A stretch of DNA of 27,674 nucleotides, from positions 1 to 27,674 of the forward strand of contig JAEZOA010000024.1 in NCBI GenBank assembly GCA_023441625.1, given 5' to 3'. Both the position numbers and the translations under genes were made by a program. Position 1 is the first letter of the stretch. Each line of letters opens with the position of its first letter. The notes under the pieces were generated by a model. The model was not told the origin of the DNA. It did no database searches and worked only from the letters and a program-made list of their open reading frames with translations. This DNA comes from Bacillota bacterium. Its GTDB lineage: Bacteria; Bacillota; Clostridia; Acetivibrionales; DSM-1351. Positions 15,305-23,189 of this stretch are shown one piece after another.

Positions 15305-15656
15305 GATTATTCTCCTTTTATTTTATTCTTTTATTTTGTATATATAAGTATTCGATAAGATATTGTGCTTAAAGGGGGGATATGAAGAAATAAAATTTAC
15401 TATCAGATACAAAGTGATACTTATAACATATATCTTCATGAATCCCACTCTGCGATAGTTTCTGAGCTTGCAAAGTTTGAGCCCATCCCATTTCTGTCAA
15501 GGAAAAGAACATCTCCTTTGATATTCTTGTGAAAAATGATGGGCATGGGCATAATTATGAGTAATTATTGGGCCAATTTAAAAAAATCTTCCAAAAAAGC
15601 ATGGGCATTGATATAATATTCAACAGTACAATAATATACCGAATTGGGGTGTAAAA
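15305..15656. other. Non-coding gap between divergent genes
   Basis: This divergent intergenic region should hold the promoters of the coiled-coil gene (minus) and the transglycosylase gene (plus). TTCCAA at 15589-15594 and TATAAT at 15612-15617 form a plausible plus-strand promoter. The stretch from 15480 to 15562 has a protein-like forward frame (AHPISVKEKNISFDILVKND, then GHGHNYE and a stop) that shares its end with the window's first bases; it may be a gene remnant. Confidence 0.4.
15541..15560 (+). repeat. Short repeat shared with 17-36
   Basis: GGGCATGGGCATAATTATGA differs by one base from the sequence at 17-36, with the same reading frame (GHGHNYE) in both places. Its origin is unknown. 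Confidence 0.35.
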
Positions 15657-16415
15657 TTGAAGCAGACTAAAAGACTTTTATCCACTATTATTACTTTTTG
15701 CTTTATAATAGGCTGTTTTTTGCCGAGTCAAGCTTATGCGCTATCGGAGAAGGTTACCACAGACAATCAAACAGTCACAAGTAATGAAGTTATATTGACA
15801 CAGAAGCTTCAAGACACTGAAGCAGACAAAGCGGTTAATGATAAAACAGATAATCAGACAACTAAAGATGAGAACAATGCAAAAGATAAGGAAGATGTAA
15901 AAGATAAGGATAATGAAAAAGATAAGGAAGATACAAAAGATAAGGATGATGAAGAAGATAAAGAAGATTTATGGTATAGATCGCAAAATCCTATGAAAAA
16001 AGAGCATCAAAAGCTGCTGTGGGAGTATTGTAAAAAAAGAAAGATAGATTATATTGATATGCTTGCACTCATTTATACCGAAAGTGGTTTCGATGAGAAA
16101 TGCTCTACCGGCAAGTTTTACGGCTATTTTCAGATCAGCAAGGGAAACTGCGCTAATCTGGCCACCACCTTGAAAACAAAGAACAAACCTTTTGATGGTG
16201 CTATAAATATAAATTGGGGTACATACATGTACAGCGGGATACTGGCAGATAAGCGCGTTAAGGACCTTGAAGGCAAAAAACAGCGAGATGTAGCATTATC
16301 CATATATCAAAGAGGATCAAGTGGGTATGATAAATATGGAATTAGTACAAAATTCCTTAAGGTATTTTATCAAAAAAGGGCTAAAGTTTGTAAATGGTTT
16401 GAAGTAAAAGAATAA
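15657..16415 (+). CDS. Secreted lytic transglycosylase/lysozyme-like protein
   Basis: A 252-residue exported peptidoglycan-active protein. Residues 1-29 are a signal peptide (basic start, hydrophobic core, then SQAYA). Residues about 60-104 are a highly charged linker built of KDKED/KDKDN repeats. Residues 108-250 are a lysozyme-fold SLT domain: MLALIYTESGFDEKCSTGKF holds the probable catalytic glutamate E142, and YGYFQISKG is the usual second motif. It would cleave the glycan strand outside the membrane. The start is a TTG with GGGGTG upstream. It is transcribed away from the coiled-coil secreted protein. Confidence 0.85.
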   Translation: MKQTKRLLSTIITFCFIIGCFLPSQAYALSEKVTTDNQTVTSNEVILTQKLQDTEADKAVNDKTDNQTTKDENNAKDKEDVKDKDNEKDKEDTKDKDDEEDKEDLWYRSQNPMKKEHQKLLWEYCKKRKIDYIDMLALIYTESGFDEKCSTGKFYGYFQISKGNCANLATTLKTKNKPFDGAININWGTYMYSGILADKRVKDLEGKKQRDVALSIYQRGSSGYDKYGISTKFLKVFYQKRAKVCKWFEVKE

Positions 16416-16647
16416 AAGGATAATAGAAGTTATAATGGAGTGAACAGGGCTGTCTCAAACATTTAGATTATGGCTTATTCAGTGAAAGTTGTACTTAGAA
16501 CGGTGATTAAACATTATTTTGGCGGAGAAGTATCTTTCGTATAAGAACACCGTCCAATAATGTAGAATAAATTGTTATCTGCTTTGAAGCTGTAACACGA
16601 AAAGACGGCTGAACATAGAAACATTCATTTTGAAAGAGGTAGATATT
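16416..16647. other. Non-coding gap with imperfect inverted repeats
   Basis: No gene is seen. AACGGTG near 16480 and CACCGT near 16550 are complementary, as are ACATTATT-GG and CC-AATAATGT just inside and beyond them. The phrase GGCTGTCTCAAA near 16449 resembles ends of some insertion sequences. A GGAGAAGTATC run also matches the 5' end of the tRNA-Ser copy at 27349. The region may be a decayed mobile element, but nothing is decisive. Confidence 0.3.
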
Positions 16648-17433
16648 GTGAAAAAGATTATAATTTTATTAGTTTTTATTTTGATGTTTACAGGCTGCAC
16701 AAATTCAAAAACAAATACTTCAAACAATTCGACTAATACCTCGACTAATACCTCGACTAATACCTCGACTAATACCCCGACTAATACCCCGACTAATACC
16801 CCGACTAATACCTCAAATAATGCGATTACAAATAACTTAAACGATTACATTAAAGTGTATGATTCGTTGATAATTGAATGGAAATCCGCTTTAAACAACT
16901 TAAAAAGCGGAAACGGTTCAGGAACCGATATGTTGTCTTTTCATTTTTATGATATGAATGACACCAATAATGCCAAAGCATACTATGGGTTATATGACAT
17001 TGACGGTAACGGAACTCCGGAACTTATATTAAGAAAAACAAGCGATTATGAAGATATTATTGCTTATATATTCACAATAAAAGACGATAAAACAATAAAT
17101 ATTTTCGGCTACGATAGCGTCGGTAATTTGAATGAAGTTCCGTGGAGCAGAGTCGGGTCAAGTGATATTTTAAGCAATGGCTTAATAGACAGTATAAACG
17201 GTGATTATACAATATATAAAATTGCTGATGACGGTTGTGGCGTAGTCGAGTTTGCTTCAAGTGAACCGTATGACTATCCAGATATGGCTAGCTTAGCAGA
17301 TGCTAAATGGAGATATTATGCAAATAAAGTGCAGGTGAATTATGATTCTTATGTTCAATATTTAAATGAACATGGTTATACGGAAGACGGAGATAATGCT
17401 TTGGCAATAATAAATTGGGTATCTTTAGATTGA
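16648..17433 (+). CDS. Lipoprotein with Asn-Thr repeat linker
   Basis: Predicted surface lipoprotein of 261 residues. The hydrophobic start ends in the lipobox FTGC with the modified cysteine at residue 17. A low-complexity linker made of NTST and NTPT units follows (residues about 20-60). The C-terminal domain is soluble and contains YGLYDIDGNGTPELILRK, a Ca-binding-like D-x-D-G-N-G segment common in clostridial lipoproteins of unknown function. I chose the GTG at 16648, with AGAGGT seven bases upstream; the frame is open from 16630. Its stop lies inside the converging BtrH-like gene by 9 bases. Confidence 0.82.
   Translation: MKKIIILLVFILMFTGCTNSKTNTSNNSTNTSTNTSTNTSTNTPTNTPTNTPTNTSNNAITNNLNDYIKVYDSLIIEWKSALNNLKSGNGSGTDMLSFHFYDMNDTNNAKAYYGLYDIDGNGTPELILRKTSDYEDIIAYIFTIKDDKTINIFGYDSVGNLNEVPWSRVGSSDILSNGLIDSINGDYTIYKIADDGCGVVEFASSEPYDYPDMASLADAKWRYYANKVQVNYDSYVQYLNEHGYTEDGDNALAIINWVSLD
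16732..16815 (+). repeat. Seven tandem 12-bp repeats in the lipoprotein linker
   Basis: Seven copies of ACTAATACCYCG follow one another without interruption. Copies 1-3 carry T (Ser codon side), copies 4-6 carry C (Pro codon side), and copy 7 ends in CA. The unit is a multiple of three, so copy-number changes alter linker length without breaking the frame. Confidence 0.95.
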
Positions 17434-18429
17434 GGTGTTATAAAAAGCATGTTCAATGAATTTTATTAGTTCTTCGGATAATTGGCTTTCGGCTTTTGCT
17501 AAAAGAAGGATGCTATTCTTTATTTTTTTAGTTAAAGATAAATTGTTTGAAGTAACTGCTTTTATATATGTAAGCTGAATGAAATTCCAATGATTTATTA
17601 TGTCTAATATTTTACTCTTAAAATATAGGATATCATCATTTTTTACTGTTTTTAAGCTTCTAAAGTAAAACTCTAGTAGGACAGAAAAATCTTGACGACT
17701 TTCATATATATTTATAAGTAGGTATTTTAATTTATCATCTTGCAAATTCATTAATGAGGAATTGTATAATTGAAGTTGTTGATTTATATAATACTCAATG
17801 TTATAAGCAAAATCTTCTATCATATCAAATGAATTTTTGCCATTAACAATATCAAATCTGTTTCTTATATTAGCAATCATTGTTTTATTTATATTTGTAT
17901 TAGAAGAAACAGTACAATTAGCATCTGCAATTGTTTTAATCTTATCAATAAATTCATCAAAAACACCAAGACATACATATGATTTATCATAATAAGGATC
18001 AATAACTATTAGATTATTTGAAATTGGATCAATGCCAGCTAGTATCATATAATGTGTGCCATGCTCTTTATTATATCCGAGATCCCAGGGAATGTAATAA
18101 GCATCAACCCCCATTATTATAAATGAATCTTTGCCTATTAAATCAATTAATAAAGAACGTTTATCTTTTTCAACATCATGGAACACTATAATAATCCCAT
18201 GATGTTCTTTTAAATTATTTAAGGAATTACCCGATATTATTAGATTTTGACAAATATCCTTTTTGGGGTCATTAATATATTGAAATCTCCACGAACTAAT
18301 AAAGCATAACTCGAAATTACGACCTATAAAATTAGCATATGTGGCGACACAGTCAAAAAAACAATATCGACTTGGAAAATTATCTCCACGTGGTCTATAT
18401 ACTTTTGCGTAATTTATATTATTCAACAT
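17425..18429 (-). CDS. BtrH N-terminal domain protein
   Basis: A 334-residue cytosolic protein resembling the BtrH_N domain, first known from butirosin acyltransferase BtrH and related to papain-like acyl-transfer enzymes. Conserved elements are the N-terminal YCFFDCVATYANFIGRNFEL (C23 and C27), then IIMGVDAYYIPWDLGYNKEH and GTHYMILAGIDPISNNLIVI, which supply candidate catalytic Cys, His and Asp residues. The C-terminal 170 residues are helical and unassigned. In other genomes such proteins accompany peptide or polyketide assembly lines; none is visible here, so the substrate is open. The ATG at 18429 has GAGGG at eight bases. The 3' end overlaps the converging lipoprotein gene by 9 bases. 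Confidence 0.75.
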   Translation of the reverse strand: MLNNINYAKVYRPRGDNFPSRYCFFDCVATYANFIGRNFELCFISSWRFQYINDPKKDICQNLIISGNSLNNLKEHHGIIIVFHDVEKDKRSLLIDLIGKDSFIIMGVDAYYIPWDLGYNKEHGTHYMILAGIDPISNNLIVIDPYYDKSYVCLGVFDEFIDKIKTIADANCTVSSNTNINKTMIANIRNRFDIVNGKNSFDMIEDFAYNIEYYINQQLQLYNSSLMNLQDDKLKYLLINIYESRQDFSVLLEFYFRSLKTVKNDDILYFKSKILDIINHWNFIQLTYIKAVTSNNLSLTKKIKNSILLLAKAESQLSEELIKFIEHAFYNTSI

Positions 18430-18529
18430 AAAATTAGCCCTCAATTTCCAATAAAATGGTTAAAATACCAAAATATAACTATATTAATTTAAATTATAAA
18501 TGATTATGTGAAATTTTGCAATCAATAAA

Positions 18530-18558
18530 AACCTTCGATGGAATTCCAACGAAGGCTC
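18530..18558 (-). terminator. Terminator downstream of the HD-GYP gene
   Basis: CCTTCG-TGG and CCA-CGAAGG form a near-palindromic stem with T runs on both sides. On the minus strand it follows the HD-GYP stop and the tRNA fragment. Confidence 0.8.
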
Positions 18559-18617
18559 TTTTATAGAATTAATATATAATTGGCTTAAAAAATAATTTCA
18601 CCAACCCAAAAGCAAGG

Positions 18618-18639
18618 AGACCAGCTGAGCCATCTCTCC
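18618..18639 (-). repeat. 5' fragment of a tRNA-Ser gene
   Basis: On the minus strand GGAGAGATGGCTCAGCTGGT plus CT matches bases 1-22 of tRNA-Ser(GGA) with one mismatch, after which homology stops. It lies 7 bases from the end of the HD-GYP gene. Together with the 3' fragment at 10979-11042, which covers bases 31-91, it would make almost one whole tRNA-Ser. Confidence 0.6.
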
Positions 18640-18645
18640 TATTGC

Positions 18646-19905
18646 CTACGGAGTTTCAAAAATTTCATGGCAGCAAATAGTTACATTTTCTTGTGATGCT
18701 TTTGTCTTTTGAAGTATTTCCTCCAAATTCTGATTTAAGCAAGCCTTTACATCATAATCCAGGTTTTTAGAACTGTTAATCATATCCATAGCATATTCTA
18801 CAGGTTTCGCAGGTCTATAGGGACGATCCTCTATTAACGCTGTAAACATATCCGCAACAGCCATTATTCTTGAACCAAGATCAAGTTGGTTAGCATTTAA
18901 CTGAAAGGGATATCCGGTTCCATCAAGCTTTTCGTGGTGAAATGCAGCCCAATCCTGAACCTTTTCCAAGCCAGTTATGGAATTTAATATTCTATAGGTG
19001 TGATATGTATGGGACTTAATAATGTTAAATTCATTTTTATCAAGAGGGCCAGGTTTTTCGAGAATATATTCAGGGATGCAAAGCTTTCCTAAGTCGTGCA
19101 TTAATCCTGCTGATTTCATCAATTCGGTGTCCAAAACGCTAAACCCCATTTTGTCTGCAAGTGCGCTTGAGCTCGTTGCTACACCCATAGAATGTGTAGA
19201 TGTAAATCTACTTCTAAAATCTATAATACGATGTGCAATATTCGCATATTGATGGAAACTGCTATTATTAATGTAAGAATTATAATGAAGCATTGCTTTT
19301 TTTATAAGATCATCCAAGTATGGATTTATTATGTCAAACCAAAAATATGGTTTCTGTACTAAATTGTTAAAGGCATCAACAGTTGAGGGCATAAACATTG
19401 TGCCACTACCACTATTTATCATATTTTGAATGTATGTCCGCTGATTTAGAATTTCTTTATTGCGATTAATTAAAATATCAACTCTGTCAGCTAAATGAAG
19501 TATAAAGCTTGTGATAGGTATTTTATATACCTGTAAGTGCGATTCTAAACGCTCTTCCCAAAAAACATGGTGAAATTTGATGATTTCGGCTGCAGCCTTT
19601 AATTCAGATGCCTCATTAAGAATAAACCACCCTTTATACCCGTGAGAATACCTATTAAGCATAGATTCCAAAAATTCAAATTCAAATAGAGAATTTCTCT
19701 CGGACAAATTTACTGCACCACAATCGTGCAAAAGGCTAGCTAATATGAGATTCTTAATTTCTTCATCAGAAAGATTCATTTCTTTTGCAATACTATATGC
19801 AATATATGAAACCCTTTTATGGTGGTTTGTAATTCTAGGGTCTATTAAGTCAATGGCACTTGACAGGGACAAAACTATATCAATAACTGGTATTTTTAAT
19901 TCCAA
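18646..19905 (-). CDS. Tandem HD / HD-GYP phosphohydrolase
   Basis: A 419-residue cytosolic protein with two HD-superfamily domains. The first (residues 25-165) shows ITNHHKRVSYIAYSIAKEMN, SLLHDCG, FHHVFWEERL and LHLADRVDI. The second (residues 230-400) is a full HD-GYP: FTSTHSMGVA, LMHDLGKLCIP, then AAFHHEKLDGTGYPFQL and RIMAVADMFTALIEDRPYR. HD-GYP proteins hydrolyse the second messenger c-di-GMP and related dinucleotides; the first HD domain may be regulatory or a second active site. I chose the TTG at 19905 because AAGGAGG lies 8 bases upstream, while the frame extension to 19971 is only AT-rich leader. No GGDEF gene is in the window. Confidence 0.9.
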   Translation of the reverse strand: MELKIPVIDIVLSLSSAIDLIDPRITNHHKRVSYIAYSIAKEMNLSDEEIKNLILASLLHDCGAVNLSERNSLFEFEFLESMLNRYSHGYKGWFILNEASELKAAAEIIKFHHVFWEERLESHLQVYKIPITSFILHLADRVDILINRNKEILNQRTYIQNMINSGSGTMFMPSTVDAFNNLVQKPYFWFDIINPYLDDLIKKAMLHYNSYINNSSFHQYANIAHRIIDFRSRFTSTHSMGVATSSSALADKMGFSVLDTELMKSAGLMHDLGKLCIPEYILEKPGPLDKNEFNIIKSHTYHTYRILNSITGLEKVQDWAAFHHEKLDGTGYPFQLNANQLDLGSRIMAVADMFTALIEDRPYRPAKPVEYAMDMINSSKNLDYDVKACLNQNLEEILQKTKASQENVTICCHEIFETP

Positions 19906-20105
19906 ATAAATAACCTCCTTCAAAAGGACTAGGATAATTGTATTAAAAAGTAATATTTTGCATATAATCATTTTACTATAAATGATTATTTAATTAAATA
20001 TCCTATTTTTATTAATTATTGCTGGTATTTATTCTAATAACCCTAAGTACACCCTTCTTTAAGGATGTTATGTAAATTAGTGATAATTAATTCTACCTAA
20101 GGATA

Positions 20106-20134
20106 TTGACAATTAATACTGCTCACTGTATTAT
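20106..20134 (+). promoter_or_regulatory. Promoter of the first ABC operon
   Basis: TTGACA at 20106-20111 and TATTAT at 20129-20134 have an exact 17-base spacer. The nested palindrome described next overlaps the -10 box and the presumed transcript start. Confidence 0.8.
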
Positions 20135-20164
20135 TGTATTAAGGGATTAATACAACAGTACAGT
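20125..20164. promoter_or_regulatory. Nested palindromic operator 1
   Basis: Inner arms TGTATTAA (20135-20142) and TTAATACA (20147-20154), and outer arms ACTGTA (20125-20130) and TACAGT (20159-20164), are all perfect and share one centre at 20144.5. It covers the -10 box and likely +1, the position of a repressor site. The GntR-type regulator encoded at 22806 is the likely binder, because its own promoter has a similar nested palindrome at the same distance from the -10 box. Confidence 0.7.
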
Positions 20165-20220
20165 AAGTAATATGAATGTGGATTTTGCGGTAAAAAAGCC
20201 AGCGAACCTAGGAGGTTATT

Positions 20221-20934
20221 ATGCTTAAAATAAGTAATCTAACTAAATCCTACAAGGGTGGAAAAAAGGCAGTGGATAACCTATCCATAGATATTGCTAG
20301 TGGTGATATATATGGTTTTATAGGTCATAATGGGGCAGGAAAAACAACCACTATTAAGTGTATTACAGGTATTCTAGAATTTTATGAAGGTGAGATTCTA
20401 ATCGAAGGCAAATCAATAAAAACTGACCCGATTGAATGTAAAAGAAGGCTAGCATATATACCTGATAATCCGGATTTGTATGAAAATATGACTGGCATAC
20501 AGTATTTGAATTTCATAGCCGACATATTTGCAATATCAAGCAGTGAAAGGAAGGCTTCAATTGAGAAATTTTCTGATTTATTAGAACTTACATCAAGCTT
20601 AGGAGACCTTATATCTTCTTATTCCCATGGTATGAAACAAAAGCTTGCCATTATATCAGCACTTATACACAAACCAAAACTTTTTATTATGGATGAACCT
20701 TTTGTTGGACTAGATCCAAAGGCTGCGCATACTCTTAAGGAGATTATGAAAGAACAATGCAGAAATGGTTGTGCTATATTCTTTTCCACCCATGTATTAG
20801 AGGTTGCTGAGAAATTGTGCAATAAAATAGCTATTATTAAAGACGGTAAGCTTATTGCGAGTGGTGATACTGCAGCTGTTAAGGGGAACAATTCACTGGA
20901 ACAGCTATTTTTGGAGTTGATTGATAATGAATAA
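20221..20934 (+). CDS. ABC transporter ATP-binding protein
   Basis: Cytosolic ATPase subunit of 237 residues for an ABC-2 type exporter. It shows Walker A GHNGAGKT (residues 35-42), the ABC signature variant YSHGMKQKLAI, Walker B LFIMDEPFVGLDP, and the switch histidine in FFSTHVLEVAE. The family (CcmA/NatA-like) exports drugs, peptides or lipids with a partner permease. AGGAGG precedes the ATG. The permease gene overlaps its stop by 8 bases (ATGAATAA), so the two are translationally coupled. Confidence 0.93.
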   Translation: MLKISNLTKSYKGGKKAVDNLSIDIASGDIYGFIGHNGAGKTTTIKCITGILEFYEGEILIEGKSIKTDPIECKRRLAYIPDNPDLYENMTGIQYLNFIADIFAISSSERKASIEKFSDLLELTSSLGDLISSYSHGMKQKLAIISALIHKPKLFIMDEPFVGLDPKAAHTLKEIMKEQCRNGCAIFFSTHVLEVAEKLCNKIAIIKDGKLIASGDTAAVKGNNSLEQLFLELIDNE

Positions 20935-22525
20935 TATATTTATACTAATTAAAGCAAACATAACAAATTCCTGGGGAATAAATAAGGTCTTGAAGTCAAA
21001 ATCTAAAGCTGCCAAGATAAAGCTTGGACTTATTGGTATAGCTATAGTATATGTATTTTGTGCATTAGTATTTTCTGCATTTTTGATGAACTATGAGCTT
21101 AGTAAGATTTTAGAACAATTGAATTTGCTTGAACTTCTTATAAGCAGTTCGATTATTACAATTACGCTTATTTTGATAATAATGAATTCAATAAGGATTC
21201 CGGGATATCTATTTTCTTTTAAGGATTATGATCTACTAATGTCTTTGCCATTGAAGTCACGGGTTATCCTGTCGAGTAAAATGATTTTTATTTACCTGAC
21301 AAATTTGATGATATCAGCTTTAGTTGGGATACCACCATTAATAGTTTATGGAGTAAAAACCTCTGGAGGCCTATTATACTACTGTTTGGTTATAATAGCT
21401 GTATTTTTTATTCCTTTAATTCCAATTGCAATAAGTGCATTTTTTGCATATTACTTGGGTAGAATATCTTCAAAATTTAAATCCTCAAATGTAATCATGC
21501 TTATAGGATCATTTATAGTATTTATTGCAATTATGGTGGGTTCCTCACTGGTGGGACAGATAAATACAGAGGTTGTTAAGAATACTATTCCAACTGTTAC
21601 CCTTTTAAATGACATCCTATTTTGGAGTAAATTATTTATTGTAGCGCTAACAGATAGCAATATTCTATATTTGATGGCATTTGTTCTTGTCAGCTTAATA
21701 ATCTTTAGCATATTTATTGCCATATATTCAAATGGCTTTAAATCAATAAATTCCAAATTGTCAGAGAAGTACAAAGTGACGAATTATAAAATGTCAGAGC
21801 TTAAGTCATCAACCTTAATGAAAGCACTATATATTAAAGAGCTGAAGTTCTATTTTTCATCATATATATATGTAATGAATACAGCAATTGGTGTTTTAAT
21901 GATGACGATTTTTTCATTGGGAATAGCTATTTTTGGGAGGGATACCATATCAAAGGTGCTGGAAATACCAATGGCTGAAGCCTATATTGTTCCAATAACT
22001 ATTGCAATATTTGCCTTTTGCATTAATCTTACAAGTACAACAGCATCATCAATTTCTCTTGAAGGCAAAAACCTTTGGATAATTAAATCACTTCCAATAA
22101 AAATTACTAATATTCTTTGGAGCAAAATACTTGTTAATTTGACTTTAACTATACCTGCATTGATAATTAACACAATTATTATTGCAGTTACATTTAAAAT
22201 GGATGTGGTAACAATAATAGCTGTGTTTAGTGTTTCGTTGCTGTATTGCTTAATTTCACCAGTCATAGGGATATTGATAAATTTATACTTGCCAAAGCTG
22301 GAATGGAATACTCATGTTGCGGTTGTAAAGCAGAGCGCAAGTGTCCTTGTAAATATGTTGGTGGGCTTTTTGATAATAGTGCTTCCAGGTGCTATATTTG
22401 CAATTATTAATCCAAGCAACTCTAACTTATATTTTGGAGCTTTATCTATAGTATTACTTATTATCATTGCAGTTCTTATAAAAATAGTTAATTACACAGG
22501 TGTCAGGAAATTTAAAGAGCTGTAA
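20927..22525 (+). CDS. ABC transporter permease, large multi-span
   Basis: Integral membrane protein of 532 residues with roughly twelve hydrophobic segments spread along its length, partner of the ATPase encoded just before it. The early cytoplasmic KDYDLLMSLPLKSRVILSSK and the late LEGKNLWIIKSLPIKITNIL are typical paired motifs of large clostridial ABC-2 type permeases, suggesting internal duplication of a half-size unit. I chose the ATG at 20927, with GGAG 11 bases upstream; a TTG at 20921 is possible. The transported substrate is not evident. A hairpin terminator follows about 85 bases later. Confidence 0.88.
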   Translation: MNNIFILIKANITNSWGINKVLKSKSKAAKIKLGLIGIAIVYVFCALVFSAFLMNYELSKILEQLNLLELLISSSIITITLILIIMNSIRIPGYLFSFKDYDLLMSLPLKSRVILSSKMIFIYLTNLMISALVGIPPLIVYGVKTSGGLLYYCLVIIAVFFIPLIPIAISAFFAYYLGRISSKFKSSNVIMLIGSFIVFIAIMVGSSLVGQINTEVVKNTIPTVTLLNDILFWSKLFIVALTDSNILYLMAFVLVSLIIFSIFIAIYSNGFKSINSKLSEKYKVTNYKMSELKSSTLMKALYIKELKFYFSSYIYVMNTAIGVLMMTIFSLGIAIFGRDTISKVLEIPMAEAYIVPITIAIFAFCINLTSTTASSISLEGKNLWIIKSLPIKITNILWSKILVNLTLTIPALIINTIIIAVTFKMDVVTIIAVFSVSLLYCLISPVIGILINLYLPKLEWNTHVAVVKQSASVLVNMLVGFLIIVLPGAIFAIINPSNSNLYFGALSIVLLIIIAVLIKIVNYTGVRKFKEL

Positions 22526-22608
22526 AAGGAGATGCTAATACTTGTTGTAGTTATAAAGGGATAGTTGGCTAAAACTTATTGTAGCCCACATAATAAAGAT
22601 AAATTAAG

Positions 22609-22651
22609 CACGTAGATAAGGTTTCTAAAACTAAAGTCTGCGTGTTTTTTT
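22609..22651 (+). terminator. Terminator of the first ABC operon
   Basis: CACGTAGAT and GTCTGCGTG pair with one wobble position around an AT-rich loop and are followed by seven T. It lies only a few bases before the promoter of the GntR operon. Confidence 0.75.
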
Positions 22652-22654
22652 GTC

Positions 22655-22683
22655 TTGACGTAATTGTACAATGTGTATATACT
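22655..22683 (+). promoter_or_regulatory. Promoter of the GntR-ABC operon
   Basis: TTGACG at 22655-22660 and TATACT at 22678-22683 are separated by 17 bases, about 120 bases before the GntR start. Confidence 0.75.
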
Positions 22684-22715
22684 GTATAAGTAACAAGTAT
22701 AACAGACAATACACT
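22672..22715. promoter_or_regulatory. Nested palindromic operator 2
   Basis: Outer arms TGTGTAT (22672-22678) and ATACACT (22709-22715), and inner arms CTGTATA (22682-22688) and TATAACAG (22698-22705), are imperfect but share the centre 22693.5. That centre is 10 bases past the -10 box, exactly as in operator 1. This fits autoregulation by the GntR protein. Confidence 0.6.
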
Positions 22716-22805
22716 AAAAAATGTAAACAACTCAATAAGCATTGATTTAAGATACACAAAACTCACAACAAATAATATACAAATCAGATTTTGGGGGAGG
22801 CATAC

Positions 22806-23189
22806 GTGAGAATAATAATATCCAATACAGCAGGAGTTCCCATTTATGAACAAATTAAGGAGCAGATAAAGGGTGCTATTTTATCTGGGGAAATTCAGGA
22901 AAATGAGCTTTTGCCGTCGCTTCGCCAGCTTGCTAGAGACCTAAAGATTAGTGTACTTACTACCACAAGAGCATACACCGAGCTTGAACAAGAAGGGTTT
23001 GTCACAAATGTACAGGGTAAAGGTTGCTATGTAATGGGGAGAGGCTCTGAGCTAATACGTGAACAACTTCTTCGTGATATAGAGGACAATTTAACAATAG
23101 CAATAAGGTCGGCTAGACGGGCTGAAATATCAGAAAATGAACTGATTGACATGCTAAAAATACTTATGGAGGGTGAGGAAAATGACTAA
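22806..23189 (+). CDS. GntR family regulator, YtrA subfamily
   Basis: A 127-residue DNA-binding regulator. Residues 1-75 form the GntR winged HTH (VPIYEQIKEQIKGAILSGEI, then LLPSLRQLARDLKISVLTTT, RAYTELEQEGFVTNVQGKGC). The short helical C-terminus of about 50 residues, without a ligand domain, is the mark of the YtrA subfamily. These proteins usually repress adjacent ABC operons and respond to cell-envelope stress in Bacillus. I chose the GTG at 22806 behind GGGGGAGG. Its stop overlaps the next ATG by 8 bases, coupling it to the ATPase gene. Two nested palindromes, at its own promoter and at 20125, are likely targets. Confidence 0.92.
   Translation: MRIIISNTAGVPIYEQIKEQIKGAILSGEIQENELLPSLRQLARDLKISVLTTTRAYTELEQEGFVTNVQGKGCYVMGRGSELIREQLLRDIEDNLTIAIRSARRAEISENELIDMLKILMEGEEND

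Noticed and set aside
15890..15970. Repeats AAAGATAAGGA considered as a CRISPR or regulatory array
   Set aside because: They are in-frame charged-linker codons (KDKED) of the transglycosylase gene with no spacers. No CRISPR array was seen anywhere in the window.
16440..16620. Possible insertion-sequence remnant with GGCTGTCTCAAA end
   Set aside because: No transposase frame, matched terminal repeat or target duplication could be found, so it is noted only as a non-coding gap.
22569..22853. Minus-strand 94-codon frame across the GntR operon promoter
   Set aside because: It overlaps a terminator, a promoter and the palindromic operator on the other strand, and its content is only AT-rich hydrophobic codons.
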